NCBI GenBank assembly: GCA_017828975.1 | Contig: JAGAJN010000005.1 | Span: forward strand, 120,177-184,176 | Length of the DNA stretch: 64,000 nucleotides | Direction of reading: 5' to 3' | DNA from: Oscillospiraceae bacterium | Lineage (GTDB): Bacteria; Bacillota; Clostridia; Oscillospirales; Ruminococcaceae | Part shown: positions 1 to 8,660 of the stretch, piece by piece | How positions within the stretch are numbered: position 1 is the first letter of the stretch | How the letters are laid out: each line of letters begins with the position of its first letter | Position numbers and translations under genes: made by a program | The notes under the pieces: generated by a model | What the model was told of the DNA's origin: nothing | Seen by the model: only the letters and a program-made list of their open reading frames with translations | The model's database searches: none

Positions 1-53
1 GAGCAGGTACAGTCCACAAGCCTGTAATCCTGCCATCTGTCGGCAATTCTCAT
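1..53 (-). CDS. Class I SAM-dependent methyltransferase-like protein, N-terminal fragment
   Basis: Seventeen codons run off the left edge. The reading starts at an ATG (51-53) preceded by an AAAGGA ribosome binding site at a normal distance. The N terminus (M-R-I-A-D-R-W-Q-D-Y) resembles the start of a SAM-dependent RNA methyltransferase family of Ruminococcaceae that I know from memory. It lies 31 bp after glmM on the same strand and is probably its operon partner. The fragment is too short to prove the family. Confidence 0.45.
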   Translation of the reverse strand, partial: MRIADRWQDYRLVDCTC

Positions 54-84
54 TGTTTAGCATCCTTTTCAGTTTATTTTTTCG

Positions 85-1440
85 TTAATCAGCGGGACAA
101 CATTCCTTTATTTTATCGGCGATCTTAACGGCAATATCGTTGATAAGGTCAAAACGCTTGCCCTCCACCATCACTCTTACAAGAGGCTCCGTGCCGCTTT
201 CTCTTACAAGGATACGTCCCGTAGAACCGAGCTTTTTCTGATAAAGGTCGATCATCTGCTCTATCTCGTCAACGTTTTTCCAGTTTTCCTTCCACTTGGA
301 AGCTATCTTCACATTTATCATCACCTGCGGATAACGCTCCATAATTCCCGCCAGCGAGGACATCGTATTTTCGGACAATTTAAGGATATTCATCAGCTGA
401 ACGGCTGTAAGCTGTCCGTCGCCCGTCTTGGCAAATTCACGGAAAATAATATGTCCCGACTGTTCGCCGCCCAGCGAGTAATCGTTCAGAAGCATCTGCT
501 CCAGAATGTACCTGTCACCGACCTTGGTAGTCAGCATATTTATGCCGTTTGCCTTTGCGAAATTGGTAAAGCCGAGGTTTGTCATTACCGTAACAACGGC
601 GGTATTGCGGTTAAGCTTGCCGTTATCCCGCATATGCTTTGCGAAGATTGCTATAAGCTTGTCGCCGTCAATAACTTCGCCGTTTTCGTCAACGGCAAGG
701 CATCTGTCCGCATCTCCGTCAAAGGCAACGCCCAGATGACACTTATTTGAACGGACAAATTCCGAAATAGCCGCAAGATAGGTAGAGCCGCACTTCTCGT
801 TGATGTTCGTACCGTCAGGCTCTGCGTGGATAAGAATAACATTTGCACCCAGACCTTTGAAAATACGCTCTGCGGTAACGGAAGCAGAACCGTTTGCGCA
901 GTCGATAGCAACCTTTATGCCCGAAAGGTCGCCGTCAATGGTCTTTATAATGTGACGGATATAGTCCCATGCAGCGTCCTTTGCGTAAGAAATACGTCCA
1001 ACATCGCAGCCGCTTGCAAGGGAGATATTTTCGGGATTGTCGAGGATAAGCGCTTCAATTTCCTCCTCGACTTCGTCCGAAAGCTTGTAGCCCGTATGGT
1101 CAAAAAGCTTGATACCGTTGAACTCAACGCTGTTATGGGAAGCGGAGATCATAACGCCCGCATCGGCTTCGTATTTTTCAACGAGGAACGCTACCGCAGG
1201 CGTAGGTACAACGCCAAGAATAACAGCGTCCGCACCGATGGAGCAAATGCCCGCAACAAGTGCCGCTTCAAGAATATCCGAGGAAATTCTTGTGTCCTTT
1301 CCGATGATTATCTTAGGCTTATGCTTTGTTTTCTTTGCCAGAACGATAGCCGCCGCTCTGCCTATCTGCATTGCTGTTTCGCAGGTAAGTTCTGTTACGG
1401 CAACTCCTCTTGCACCGTCTGTTCCGAATAATCTGCCCAT
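85..1440 (-). CDS. glmM: Phosphoglucosamine mutase
   Basis: Converts glucosamine-6-phosphate to glucosamine-1-phosphate in the cytosol, en route to UDP-GlcNAc for peptidoglycan. The 451-residue length is usual for the family. Visible motifs are the ISASHN active-site loop with the phosphoserine at S101, the metal-binding DGDADR at 241-246, and a C-terminal RESGTEP phosphate-binding loop. The ATG follows a GGAG site in a 31-bp gap after ruvB, so it is probably co-transcribed with the ruv genes. No sign of damage. Confidence 0.96.
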   Translation of the reverse strand: MGRLFGTDGARGVAVTELTCETAMQIGRAAAIVLAKKTKHKPKIIIGKDTRISSDILEAALVAGICSIGADAVILGVVPTPAVAFLVEKYEADAGVMISASHNSVEFNGIKLFDHTGYKLSDEVEEEIEALILDNPENISLASGCDVGRISYAKDAAWDYIRHIIKTIDGDLSGIKVAIDCANGSASVTAERIFKGLGANVILIHAEPDGTNINEKCGSTYLAAISEFVRSNKCHLGVAFDGDADRCLAVDENGEVIDGDKLIAIFAKHMRDNGKLNRNTAVVTVMTNLGFTNFAKANGINMLTTKVGDRYILEQMLLNDYSLGGEQSGHIIFREFAKTGDGQLTAVQLMNILKLSENTMSSLAGIMERYPQVMINVKIASKWKENWKNVDEIEQMIDLYQKKLGSTGRILVRESGTEPLVRVMVEGKRFDLINDIAVKIADKIKECCPAD

Positions 1441-1471
1441 TCCGTAAAATCTCCTTTATATATGTTAATTG

Positions 1472-2539
1472 TTATTTAAGAAATGACATCTGTCCGTCAT
1501 CGCCGCTGCCGCCCTTGTATTCGTATCCGAGATGAGCGTAAGCAAGCGCCGTTGCACAGCGTCCCCGGGGTGTTCGTGCGATAAATCCCAGCTGCATAAG
1601 ATACGGCTCACAGACGTCCTCCAGAGTGACCGACTCCTCGCCGATAGCCGAAGCCAGCGTTTCAAGTCCCACGGGACCTCCGCCGTAGCCCTTTATCATC
1701 ATTTCCAACATTCTCTTGTCAAGACTGTCAAGACCGAGAGGGTCAATTTCCAGACGGTCAAGGGCAATTGAAGCTATCTCCTGAGTTACCTTTCCGTTTC
1801 CCATTACCTCGGCGAAATCTCTTACACGCCGAAGCAGCCTGTTTGCGATACGGGGAGTTCCTCTCGAACGCTTTGCAAGCTCCATAGCACCGCTCTTGTC
1901 ACAGGCAATGCCGAGGATAACCGCCGAACGCATTATAATATCGCACAGCTGCTCGTGAGTATATAACTCCAGCCTTTGGATAACGCCGAAACGATCTCTC
2001 AAAGGCGCAGTCAGCTGACCCGCTCTGGTGGTCGCCCCGATAAGGGTGAACTTAGGTATATCTATCCGCAAAGAACGTGCCGACGGGCCTTTTCCCACAA
2101 TAATATCCAGCACATAGTCCTCCATTGCGGGATAAAGAACCTCCTCAATGGAACGGGACAGCCTGTGTATCTCGTCGATAAAAAGCACGTCATTTTCCGC
2201 AAGATTAGTCAGCAGCGCCGCCAGATCTCCCGGCTTTTCGATTGCGGGACCGGACGTTATTCTGATATTAACGCCCATTTCGTGAGCGATAATGGCAGAA
2301 AGCGTAGTTTTTCCCAGACCGGGAGGGCCGTAAAGCAGAACGTGGTCAAGGGGTTCTCCCCTGCCCTTTGCCGCCTTGATGAAAATGGACATATTCTCCT
2401 TGACCTTATCCTGCCCGATATACTCGGCAAGCGTCTTGGGACGCAGAGAAAAATCCAGGTCATTTTCCTCGGGGGCAGCCTGCGGGGACACCATTCTGCC
2501 GACCGCTTCTTCAAATTCTATTTCATTAGTTTCAAGCAT
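1472..2539 (-). CDS. ruvB: Holliday junction branch-migration ATPase RuvB
   Basis: Hexameric AAA+ motor that drives branch migration with RuvA. From the chosen ATG the protein is 355 residues, with Walker A GPPGLGKT at about 71-78, Walker B DEIH at about 122-125, a GATTRAG sensor and a C-terminal winged helix. The reading frame extends to a TTG at 2548, but that codon overlaps the GAGGA ribosome binding site, whereas the ATG at 2539 sits 9 bases after it, so I start there. It is separated from ruvA by a phosphodiesterase gene, an unusual order. Confidence 0.96.
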   Translation of the reverse strand: MLETNEIEFEEAVGRMVSPQAAPEENDLDFSLRPKTLAEYIGQDKVKENMSIFIKAAKGRGEPLDHVLLYGPPGLGKTTLSAIIAHEMGVNIRITSGPAIEKPGDLAALLTNLAENDVLFIDEIHRLSRSIEEVLYPAMEDYVLDIIVGKGPSARSLRIDIPKFTLIGATTRAGQLTAPLRDRFGVIQRLELYTHEQLCDIIMRSAVILGIACDKSGAMELAKRSRGTPRIANRLLRRVRDFAEVMGNGKVTQEIASIALDRLEIDPLGLDSLDKRMLEMMIKGYGGGPVGLETLASAIGEESVTLEDVCEPYLMQLGFIARTPRGRCATALAYAHLGYEYKGGSGDDGQMSFLK

Positions 2540-2555
2540 TTGTTTCAATCCTCAA

Positions 2556-3761
2556 TTATATGTTTCCGTACATCATTTCGAGATAGCTTTCCTGTGCCGC
2601 CGTAGTTTCGGTTATTTCCGTGGGGACGATTATCAGCGGCACGGTCATTTCATCATCGGTAAGACCTGCATGAGAAGCAAGGTGTTTGGACTTCGGCTTG
2701 GAATTGAGCGTCCTGTATCTTATGACCTTTTTACCGATAGCACAGGCAACGAAATCTCCCAGAAAATCGTAAGTCTTTCGGTGGGTGCGTCCCCCGCCCA
2801 GAATCTGCTTGTCAAGAAGCTCTCCCGATGTCATCAGCTTGAAATCCTTGCCGAGAGCCTTGTTGAACTGCCAGCGGAATTCGTCCATAAGCTCGCTCTT
2901 TACAAAGAACGCCGCCGCTCTGCCCTCTATGGAAGGCGGCATGGACAGGCAGCTGTCTATCTCGGGAATGGCATTGATGAAAACCTCTTCCTCAATGTCG
3001 ATCATGCCGTGATCGGCGGTGATGATAAGCAGCGTATCTGTCAGCGACTCTGCCAGCTGCTGCAAGCCCTCGTTGAATTCCAGCATTGCTGCCTTTGTTT
3101 CGGCAGATGTACAGCCAGTTTTGTGCATAATTTCGTCGGGATTAGTCCAGTAAGCAAGCGTCAGAGTGTTCTGCTCGGTGGCGCATATCTTTTTGATAAG
3201 ACTACACATTCCGCCAAAGCTGTCCGCCCTCTTGCGGATAACTCCCATTTCGGGGATATTCACGCCCGCAGGCTGTATGGCAAACGGCTGAACGGCTATC
3301 TTCCGTGACACGGCAATGTCCTTGAAAATGGTTTCGTAAGGCATAACGAAGCTTCCGATATTAGGCTGGGTCATAGGCTGCTTGGTGAAGCTGTCATTAT
3401 TTGTAAGCACATCGATGCAGCGGCAGAATTCCTTGAAAAACAGCGACCAGCCCAGCCAGCCGTGTTCATTGGGAGATACGCCTGTGTATATGGAAGTCAT
3501 AGCAGCAGCGGTGGTGCTTGGATAGACCGTGGTTATCTTCTGGGAAATATTCTTCCGCAGAAAGTCCCCTCTGCCGAGATTTTTTTCGATGACAGAAGCT
3601 CCCATACCGTCCATTACGATAAGGACGATGTTTTTGTAACCCCTGTCAAGCTCCTTGTCAAGAACAGGCAGCGTTTTGTATTCGATCGGTGTGGAATAAT
3701 ACCGTCTTATGGAGGAAATGACGTTAAGCAAACATTTATCGTAATTAGGATAGACCAGCAT
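2556..3761 (-). CDS. Alkaline-phosphatase superfamily phosphodiesterase/nucleotide pyrophosphatase-like protein
   Basis: A 401-residue protein of the type I phosphodiesterase/nucleotide pyrophosphatase fold. Near the N terminus IVMDGMG supplies a metal-binding Asp, STTAAAMTS supplies the likely Thr nucleophile, and ITADHGMID supplies later metal ligands. There is no signal peptide or membrane segment, so it is likely cytosolic. It sits 13 bp after ruvA and 7 bp before the extended ruvB frame, inside the operon. The substrate is unknown; a nucleotide or phosphosugar diester is possible. Nothing visible explains a role in recombination. Confidence 0.8.
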   Translation of the reverse strand: MLVYPNYDKCLLNVISSIRRYYSTPIEYKTLPVLDKELDRGYKNIVLIVMDGMGASVIEKNLGRGDFLRKNISQKITTVYPSTTAAAMTSIYTGVSPNEHGWLGWSLFFKEFCRCIDVLTNNDSFTKQPMTQPNIGSFVMPYETIFKDIAVSRKIAVQPFAIQPAGVNIPEMGVIRKRADSFGGMCSLIKKICATEQNTLTLAYWTNPDEIMHKTGCTSAETKAAMLEFNEGLQQLAESLTDTLLIITADHGMIDIEEEVFINAIPEIDSCLSMPPSIEGRAAAFFVKSELMDEFRWQFNKALGKDFKLMTSGELLDKQILGGGRTHRKTYDFLGDFVACAIGKKVIRYRTLNSKPKSKHLASHAGLTDDEMTVPLIIVPTEITETTAAQESYLEMMYGNI

Positions 3762-3774
3762 AACGCTCCCCCTC

Positions 3775-4383
3775 TCAAAGCCTCATTCCGATTTTTTTCA
3801 GCGACTGCTTGATAAGCTCCTCGGTAGACAGCGAAGCGTCCAGACCGGAAACGACCGTCGCAGCCTCCGCCTGAGTATATCCGAGGACAACAAGAGCGGC
3901 AATGGCTTCTCCCGTGTTGGTATTTGCCACCGCTTCCGTAACTGCGGAAAAATCCACCGAGGAGGGCGCTGAAAGCTGTTCCTTTGCGATCTTGTCTTTC
4001 AGCTCCAGAACTATCCTCTGAGCGGTTTTCGTGCCGATTCCCTTTGATTTGGTGATGGTCTTGTAATCTCCCGTTGCAACGGTAAGTGCAAATTTTTCGG
4101 GAGATATGTCCGACAAGATGGACAGAGCCGCCTTCGGTCCCACGCCCGACACAGAAAGAAGCATCTGAAAGCATCTCAGCTCCTGCTGTTCGTAAAAGCC
4201 GAACAGGTCAATGCCGTCCTGAGTAACGTTCAGATATGTATAAAGCTTTGCCTCGGAGCCAATGCCCTTCAGCTTTGACAATGTTGTAAATGTTGTTCGG
4301 CAGGCATAGCCAACACCACCGCATTCGATTACCGCAAGATTCGGTTCGGTATGAACTACCTCACCCTTTACGCTGTATATCAT
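3775..4383 (-). CDS. ruvA: Holliday junction DNA-binding protein RuvA
   Basis: Tetrameric junction-binding subunit that loads RuvB. The 202 residues show the family layout: an N-terminal OB-fold beginning MIYSVKGEV, two helix-hairpin-helix motifs in the middle (VSGVGPKAALSIL and SKGIGTKTAQRIV), and a C-terminal RuvB-contacting domain after a flexible linker. It follows ruvC by 16 bp and precedes the phosphodiesterase, in one transcription unit read leftward. Confidence 0.96.
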   Translation of the reverse strand: MIYSVKGEVVHTEPNLAVIECGGVGYACRTTFTTLSKLKGIGSEAKLYTYLNVTQDGIDLFGFYEQQELRCFQMLLSVSGVGPKAALSILSDISPEKFALTVATGDYKTITKSKGIGTKTAQRIVLELKDKIAKEQLSAPSSVDFSAVTEAVANTNTGEAIAALVVLGYTQAEAATVVSGLDASLSTEELIKQSLKKIGMRL

Positions 4384-4399
4384 CAGAAAAACTCCCTTG

Positions 4400-4900
4400 T
4401 CATTCTAAATTATATTTTACGCTCGCCGACGAATGTCCGTGACAAATAGCAATAGCCAGCGCATCAGCCGTATCATCGGGCTTCGGAACGGAAGCAAGAC
4501 CGAGTATCTGCCTTGTCATCTCCATGACCTGCGGCTTTTCCGCACGCCCATATCCGACTACCGACTGCTTCACCTGCAAAGGCGTATACTCAAAAACGGG
4601 AATTCCCCTCTGCGCCGCCGCAAGCACCGTAACACCTCTCGCCTGCGCCACGTCGATGCCCGTTTTCTGATTGGTGTTGAAAAACAGCTTTTCAATTGCC
4701 ATGCACTCGGGCTTGTATTTGTCCAAGATCTCGCACATATCGGTGTATATGTCATTCAGACGGAGCTCAAACTTAACTCCCGCTTCGGTAGTTATCGCTC
4801 CGAATGCTGCGGGACGGAATTTGTAACCATCATAATCCAGCACGCCGAAGCCCACAATTGCATAGCCCGGGTCAATTCCAAGAATTCTCAAATATTTCAC
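4400..4900 (-). CDS. ruvC: Holliday junction resolvase RuvC
   Basis: Dimeric RNase-H-fold endonuclease that cuts Holliday junctions. The 166 residues carry the four catalytic acids in the expected spacing: D10 (GIDPG), E70 (IEKLFF), D143 and D146 (PDDTADA). The start is a GTG with an AAGGA ribosome binding site 5 bases upstream. It is the first gene of the ruv-glmM operon and is divergent from pheA; the shared 140-bp gap holds a promoter for each side. Confidence 0.96.
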   Translation of the reverse strand: MKYLRILGIDPGYAIVGFGVLDYDGYKFRPAAFGAITTEAGVKFELRLNDIYTDMCEILDKYKPECMAIEKLFFNTNQKTGIDVAQARGVTVLAAAQRGIPVFEYTPLQVKQSVVGYGRAEKPQVMEMTRQILGLASVPKPDDTADALAIAICHGHSSASVKYNLE

Positions 4901-4941
4901 TCCGTTCCTTCGTCATATTCAAAAATGCTCTTAGATAATTT

Positions 4942-4970
4942 ATTATACCACAAACTGATAAATTAAGCAA
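4942..4970 (-). promoter_or_regulatory. Sigma-A promoter of the ruvC-ruvA-ruvB-glmM operon
   Basis: Minus strand: -35 TTGCTT, 17-bp spacer, -10 TATAAT with an extended TG one base upstream (TGGTATAAT). It lies about 40 bases before the ruvC GTG. Confidence 0.7.
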
Positions 4971-5008
4971 GAATTTTATTTAAACTTAGAGAAATTTCTC
5001 AAAAGTTC

Positions 5009-5037
5009 TTGTAATTCACGGCGAAATCAGTTATAAT
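5009..5037 (+). promoter_or_regulatory. Sigma-A promoter of the pheA-ispD-ispF operon
   Basis: -35 TTGTAA, 17-bp spacer, -10 TATAAT. Transcription should begin near 5044, which makes the upstream ATG at 5043 an unlikely start for pheA and supports the ATG at 5082. Confidence 0.7.
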
Positions 5038-5081
5038 ATACTATGAAATACTTTGCAGAAATGATGAAAGGCTTGAAAATA

Positions 5082-6197
5082 ATGGATTTAACAGATCTCA
5101 GAAACGAAATCGACAGCATTGACGAGGACATACTTAAACTGTTTCTCAAAAGAATGGACGTATGCAGGCAGGTAGCCGACTACAAAAGAGCGCACTCCCT
5201 CCCCGTTATGCAGGGCGGACGTGAAGCGCAGGTCATCGAGCGCATCAGGGAAATGTCCCCCGATAACATCAAGGACGGCTCCGAGGTGTTGTTTGCGAAC
5301 ATTATGGACATCAGCAAAAGCTTACAGCAGATAGAGCTTGCCAAGACAGCCGAATTTCCCGTACCCGAGAGATTTATCCCCGAAAATGCAAAGCTTATCG
5401 CCGTTCCCGGGACTGTCGGCTCATATTCCGAAAAGGCATGCAGAAAGCTGTTCCCAAATCAGGAGATAAGATTCTACCGTGAATTTTCCGATGTGTGCAG
5501 GGCTGTCGAAAACGGCGAAACAGACTTTGGCATACTTCCAATACAGAATTCCACCGCAGGCACGGTCGATGAAACCTACGATCTCATGGGCAAATTCGAT
5601 TTTTACATAACCTCTATGATACGGGTAAGCATCTCCCACTGTCTTGCCGCCAAGCAGGACACCGATGTTTCGGAGATAACCGCAGTCTATTCCCACGAAC
5701 AGGCGCTTCACCAATGCTCCGAATTTCTCCGTGAAAGCGGTCTGACCACACATGAATACGCAAATACCGCACTTTCTGCGGAGTTAGTAAAGAACAGTCC
5801 CGAAAAGCTCGCCTGCATCTGCTCCGAGGACTGTGCCAAGCTGAACGGTCTGAAAATTATCAGATCGGACATTGCCAATGCGGGAAGAAATTCCACAAGG
5901 TTTATCTGCATTTCCAAGAAATATATGGTTTCCGATGACGCCGATACGGTTTCCGTTTCCCTCAGCATTCCCCATGTCAAGGGTTCGCTTTACCGTCTGC
6001 TTTCGAGATTTTACGTTAACGGACTTAATCTTCGGAGGATCGAAAGCAAGCCCATTGCGGGAAAGGATTTTGAGGCTGTTTTCTATCTGGATTTCGACGG
6101 AAATTACGGAAATGTCAAAACTGTTTCGCTTATCAGAGAGCTTCAAAGGGAGCTTTCCTTCTTCAAATATATGGGAAATTTCAAGGAGATAATGTAA
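5082..6197 (+). CDS. pheA: Bifunctional chorismate mutase/prephenate dehydratase (P-protein)
   Basis: Makes phenylpyruvate from chorismate for phenylalanine synthesis. The 371 residues begin with an AroQ chorismate mutase domain (DLTDLRNEIDSIDEDIL, about 1-85). A prephenate dehydratase domain follows, with GTVGSYSE and the NSTAGTVDET motif. A C-terminal ACT domain ends the protein, where IESKP corresponds to the phenylalanine-binding ESRP motif, so feedback inhibition is likely. I start at 5082 because AAAGG lies 10 bases before it and the promoter -10 overlaps the region just before the earlier ATG at 5043. The stop is directly followed by ispD. Confidence 0.93.
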   Translation: MDLTDLRNEIDSIDEDILKLFLKRMDVCRQVADYKRAHSLPVMQGGREAQVIERIREMSPDNIKDGSEVLFANIMDISKSLQQIELAKTAEFPVPERFIPENAKLIAVPGTVGSYSEKACRKLFPNQEIRFYREFSDVCRAVENGETDFGILPIQNSTAGTVDETYDLMGKFDFYITSMIRVSISHCLAAKQDTDVSEITAVYSHEQALHQCSEFLRESGLTTHEYANTALSAELVKNSPEKLACICSEDCAKLNGLKIIRSDIANAGRNSTRFICISKKYMVSDDADTVSVSLSIPHVKGSLYRLLSRFYVNGLNLRRIESKPIAGKDFEAVFYLDFDGNYGNVKTVSLIRELQRELSFFKYMGNFKEIM

Positions 6198-6887
6198 ATG
6201 ACGGTTTCAGCCATAATTGCGGCGGCGGGCTCTGCCTCAAGAATGAACGGTATCAACAAGCAGACGGCTTTGCTGGGCGGCATTCCCGTGCTTGCAAGGT
6301 CAATGCAGCTGCTCCAAAGCTGTGACGAGGTCACGGAGATAATCGTTTCCGCCCGCAAAGAGGATTTTCAGATTTTTTCGGGATATGCGGAGCAGTACGG
6401 CATTACAAAGTTTGTCTGCTGTGCCGAGGGCGGTGATACACGTCAGCAGTCGGTTATAAATGCGCTGAAACACATATCTAAGGAAACACAGCTTATTGCC
6501 GTTCACGACGGCGCACGTCCCCTTGCCGCCCCTAAGATGATCTCACAGTGTATCAAGGACGCTTCGATTTTCGGTGCCTCGGTCCCCGGCGTTCCCGTAA
6601 AGGACACGCTTAAAACCGTCAGCGGAGATATGATTACAGACACTCCCGACCGCTCACGCCTGTTTATTATCCAGACACCGCAGATTTTCCGCAAAAAGGA
6701 GTATTACGCAGGAGTAAATTTTGCCAATGAACACGGCCTTGATTTCACCGACGACTGCCAGCTTGTGGAAGCGGTGGGCGTTAAGGTAAATCTCACCCGT
6801 TCGGATTATCGGAATATCAAAATTACCACCCCCGAAGATCTGGCAATTGCGGAAGCAATACTCTCGGCAAAGGAAGGTAAAATATGA
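6198..6887 (+). CDS. ispD: 2-C-methyl-D-erythritol 4-phosphate cytidylyltransferase
   Basis: Third step of the MEP isoprenoid pathway, joining CTP to MEP. The 229 residues open with the nucleotide-binding AAAGSASRM...KQ loop and contain VHDGARPL, both diagnostic of IspD. The ATG directly follows the pheA stop and the end overlaps ispF by an ATGA, so the three are translationally coupled. Grouping ispDF with pheA has no obvious metabolic logic. Confidence 0.94.
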   Translation: MTVSAIIAAAGSASRMNGINKQTALLGGIPVLARSMQLLQSCDEVTEIIVSARKEDFQIFSGYAEQYGITKFVCCAEGGDTRQQSVINALKHISKETQLIAVHDGARPLAAPKMISQCIKDASIFGASVPGVPVKDTLKTVSGDMITDTPDRSRLFIIQTPQIFRKKEYYAGVNFANEHGLDFTDDCQLVEAVGVKVNLTRSDYRNIKITTPEDLAIAEAILSAKEGKI

Positions 6888-7366
6888 GCAGTATTCGCAT
6901 TGGTCACGGCTATGACGTTCACAGACTTGTTCCCGAAAGGAAGCTGATTCTCGGCGGCGTTCATATCCCCTATGAGCTGGGACTTCTGGGACATTCCGAC
7001 GCAGATGTTCTGCTTCACGCCCTTGCAGATGCCATTCTCGGTGCGCTGGCTATGGGCGACATCGGGAAGCATTTTCCCGACAGCGACCCCGCATACAAAA
7101 ATGCCGACAGCCGCAAGCTTCTGAAAGCAGTCGCAGATATGGCGGAAAATGCGGGCTATAAGCTTGGAAATGCCGACTGCACCATTCTCTGTCAAAAGCC
7201 GAAGCTTGCGCCCTATATCGAGGATATGCGGAAAAATATCGCCGAAATATTTTCTGCGGATATAAGTTCTGTCAGCGTAAAAGCGACCACCGAGGAAGGT
7301 CTTGGCTTCACAGGCGACGGCAGCGGTATCGCCGTTCACGCGGTCTGCATTATGATATCCGACTAG
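6884..7366 (+). CDS. ispF: 2-C-methyl-D-erythritol 2,4-cyclodiphosphate synthase
   Basis: Trimeric cyclase of the MEP pathway, acting two steps after IspD. The 160 residues contain the GHGYDVH motif with metal ligands D11 and H13, H45 in DADVLLH, and the conserved [11 protein letters not shown] loop. It overlaps ispD by four bases (ATGA). It is a separate ORF rather than the IspDF fusion found in some bacteria. Confidence 0.95.
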   Translation: MSSIRIGHGYDVHRLVPERKLILGGVHIPYELGLLGHSDADVLLHALADAILGALAMGDIGKHFPDSDPAYKNADSRKLLKAVADMAENAGYKLGNADCTILCQKPKLAPYIEDMRKNIAEIFSADISSVSVKATTEEGLGFTGDGSGIAVHAVCIMISD

Positions 7367-7374
7367 GAGATGAT

Positions 7375-7800
7375 ATTATCGACAAAAAAGTTCTCGCTCC
7401 CGTATTGACGGGAATTTGCAGCGTTGCGGCGGTGACTGCCATAACCGTTTATCAGGACAGATATGACGAACGCTCGGCTGTTGAAGCTGCCGTTTATCCT
7501 GCTTCGGAAACGCTTTATGAGGTCATTGAGATGCCATCCTCCGTAACATCTGCTTTGGAAAATTCCGAAAAAATGTCAGAAACGGAGCAGCACGCAGTTT
7601 CCGACGAGATAATATCCGCCGTAATAAACAAAAACAGCAAGTGCTTCCACGCCGACGCCGAATGTTCGAGGGCAAAAAGCATCTCCGAGGAAAATCTGCT
7701 TATTATCGCCGATAAAACGGTGTCGGAGCTTGCCGCAGAGGGCTATTGGGCATGCAGCAGCTGTTCAAAGCAGTATTCGGAGATCGCCCCTAAGCCGTAA
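7375..7800 (+). CDS. Small secreted or membrane-anchored protein with Cys-rich tail; possible ATT start
   Basis: No function recognised. If translation starts at the ATT at 7375, 5 bases after AGGAG, the protein is 141 residues. It begins IDKKVLAPVLTGICSV, a convincing basic-plus-hydrophobic export segment. The first conventional start in frame, TTG at 7405, would cut off the charged part. An ATG at 7370 is in another frame and stops after 12 codons. The C terminus has a C-FHADAEC-SRAKS...GYWACSSC pattern seen in many small exported Firmicutes proteins. The gene follows ispF by 8 bp. The start is the main doubt: a rare ATT, a frameshift or a sequence error. Confidence 0.6.
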   Translation: MIDKKVLAPVLTGICSVAAVTAITVYQDRYDERSAVEAAVYPASETLYEVIEMPSSVTSALENSEKMSETEQHAVSDEIISAVINKNSKCFHADAECSRAKSISEENLLIIADKTVSELAAEGYWACSSCSKQYSEIAPKP

Positions 7801-7834
7801 AATTGTATAGTTTCGACAATAATTATTGTTGCTT

Positions 7835-7863
7835 TTGGCAATGGAAAATTTTCACATTATGTA
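7835..7863 (+). promoter_or_regulatory. Possible promoter of the NYN/LOTUS gene
   Basis: TTGGCA, 17-bp spacer, TATGTA (a weak -10). Just upstream, at 7816-7829, is a perfect 14-bp palindrome (ACAATAATTATTGT) that could be an operator. Confidence 0.35.
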
Positions 7864-7912
7864 GTATTATATAAAAAAGATTCAATATAACCCCGTCAGA
7901 ATTGAGGTATTT

Positions 7913-8647
7913 ATGAACAACGATAAAAGATTTGCCGTGCTTATTGACGCAGACAATGTTTCCGACAGATATATCAAAAACATTATGGACGAGCTTGCCA
8001 ATGAAGGCATTGTCACCTATAAGAGGATTTACGGCGATTGGACAAAGCCCGCCCTCGCCTCCTGGAAAAACGTCCTGCTGAACCATTCCATCACCCCCAT
8101 TCAGCAGTACAGCTATACCACAGGAAAAAACGCCACTGATTCCGCTATGATAATAGACGCTATGGACATTCTCTATTCGGGAAATGTGGAGGGCTTCTGC
8201 ATAGTTTCCAGCGACAGCGATTTCACAAGGCTGGCATCACGCCTTCGGGAGTCGGGAATGTACGTCATCGGAATGGGCGAACGGAAAACTCCCCAGCCCT
8301 TTGTGAACGCCTGCAACCGTTTCAAGTATCTGGAGGTCATTTCGGGCAGCCTTGATAAGGAAAAGAAGAGCCAGGGCGAAAGCATTGAGCACGTTTCCGA
8401 TTTTATGCCCCCCGATGCCGTCAAGAAGGCCATCTTCACCATTCTTGATGAGGTTTCCGACGAGGACGGCTGGGCACTGCTCAGTGAAGTCGGAAATATC
8501 CTTATAAAGCGGTGCCCCAGCTTTGACGTAAGAAACTACGGATACAGCAAGCTTACCCCCTTCGTTGACTCGCTGAATGCCTTTGATATAAGCTCTATCC
8601 CCGGCGCAAAGGGCGGAGTCAAGTATATCTATATCAAAAAGAAATAA
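7913..8647 (+). CDS. NYN (LabA/DUF88) ribonuclease-like domain protein with C-terminal LOTUS/OST-HTH domain
   Basis: The first ~150 residues form a NYN PIN-like domain. Acidic residues expected to bind metal occur in LIDADN (12-14), TDSAMIIDAMD and SSDSDF. After a linker of about 25 residues, the last 75 residues resemble an OST-HTH/LOTUS RNA-binding domain. Known relatives of this NYN-LOTUS layout are thought to act on RNA; the target here is unknown. It stands between an ispF-adjacent gene and a HAD phosphatase that starts 13 bp later, so those two are probably co-transcribed. Confidence 0.82.
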   Translation: MNNDKRFAVLIDADNVSDRYIKNIMDELANEGIVTYKRIYGDWTKPALASWKNVLLNHSITPIQQYSYTTGKNATDSAMIIDAMDILYSGNVEGFCIVSSDSDFTRLASRLRESGMYVIGMGERKTPQPFVNACNRFKYLEVISGSLDKEKKSQGESIEHVSDFMPPDAVKKAIFTILDEVSDEDGWALLSEVGNILIKRCPSFDVRNYGYSKLTPFVDSLNAFDISSIPGAKGGVKYIYIKKK

Positions 8648-8660
8648 GGAGCGATCTCCG

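Noticed and set aside
1-84. glmS ribozyme or riboswitch downstream of glmM
   Set aside because: No ribozyme core sequence is present; the bases read better as the start of a methyltransferase gene.
7405-7800. TTG 7405 as the start of the small secreted protein
   Set aside because: It would remove the basic residues of the export segment and has no ribosome binding site; ATT/ATC further upstream fits better.
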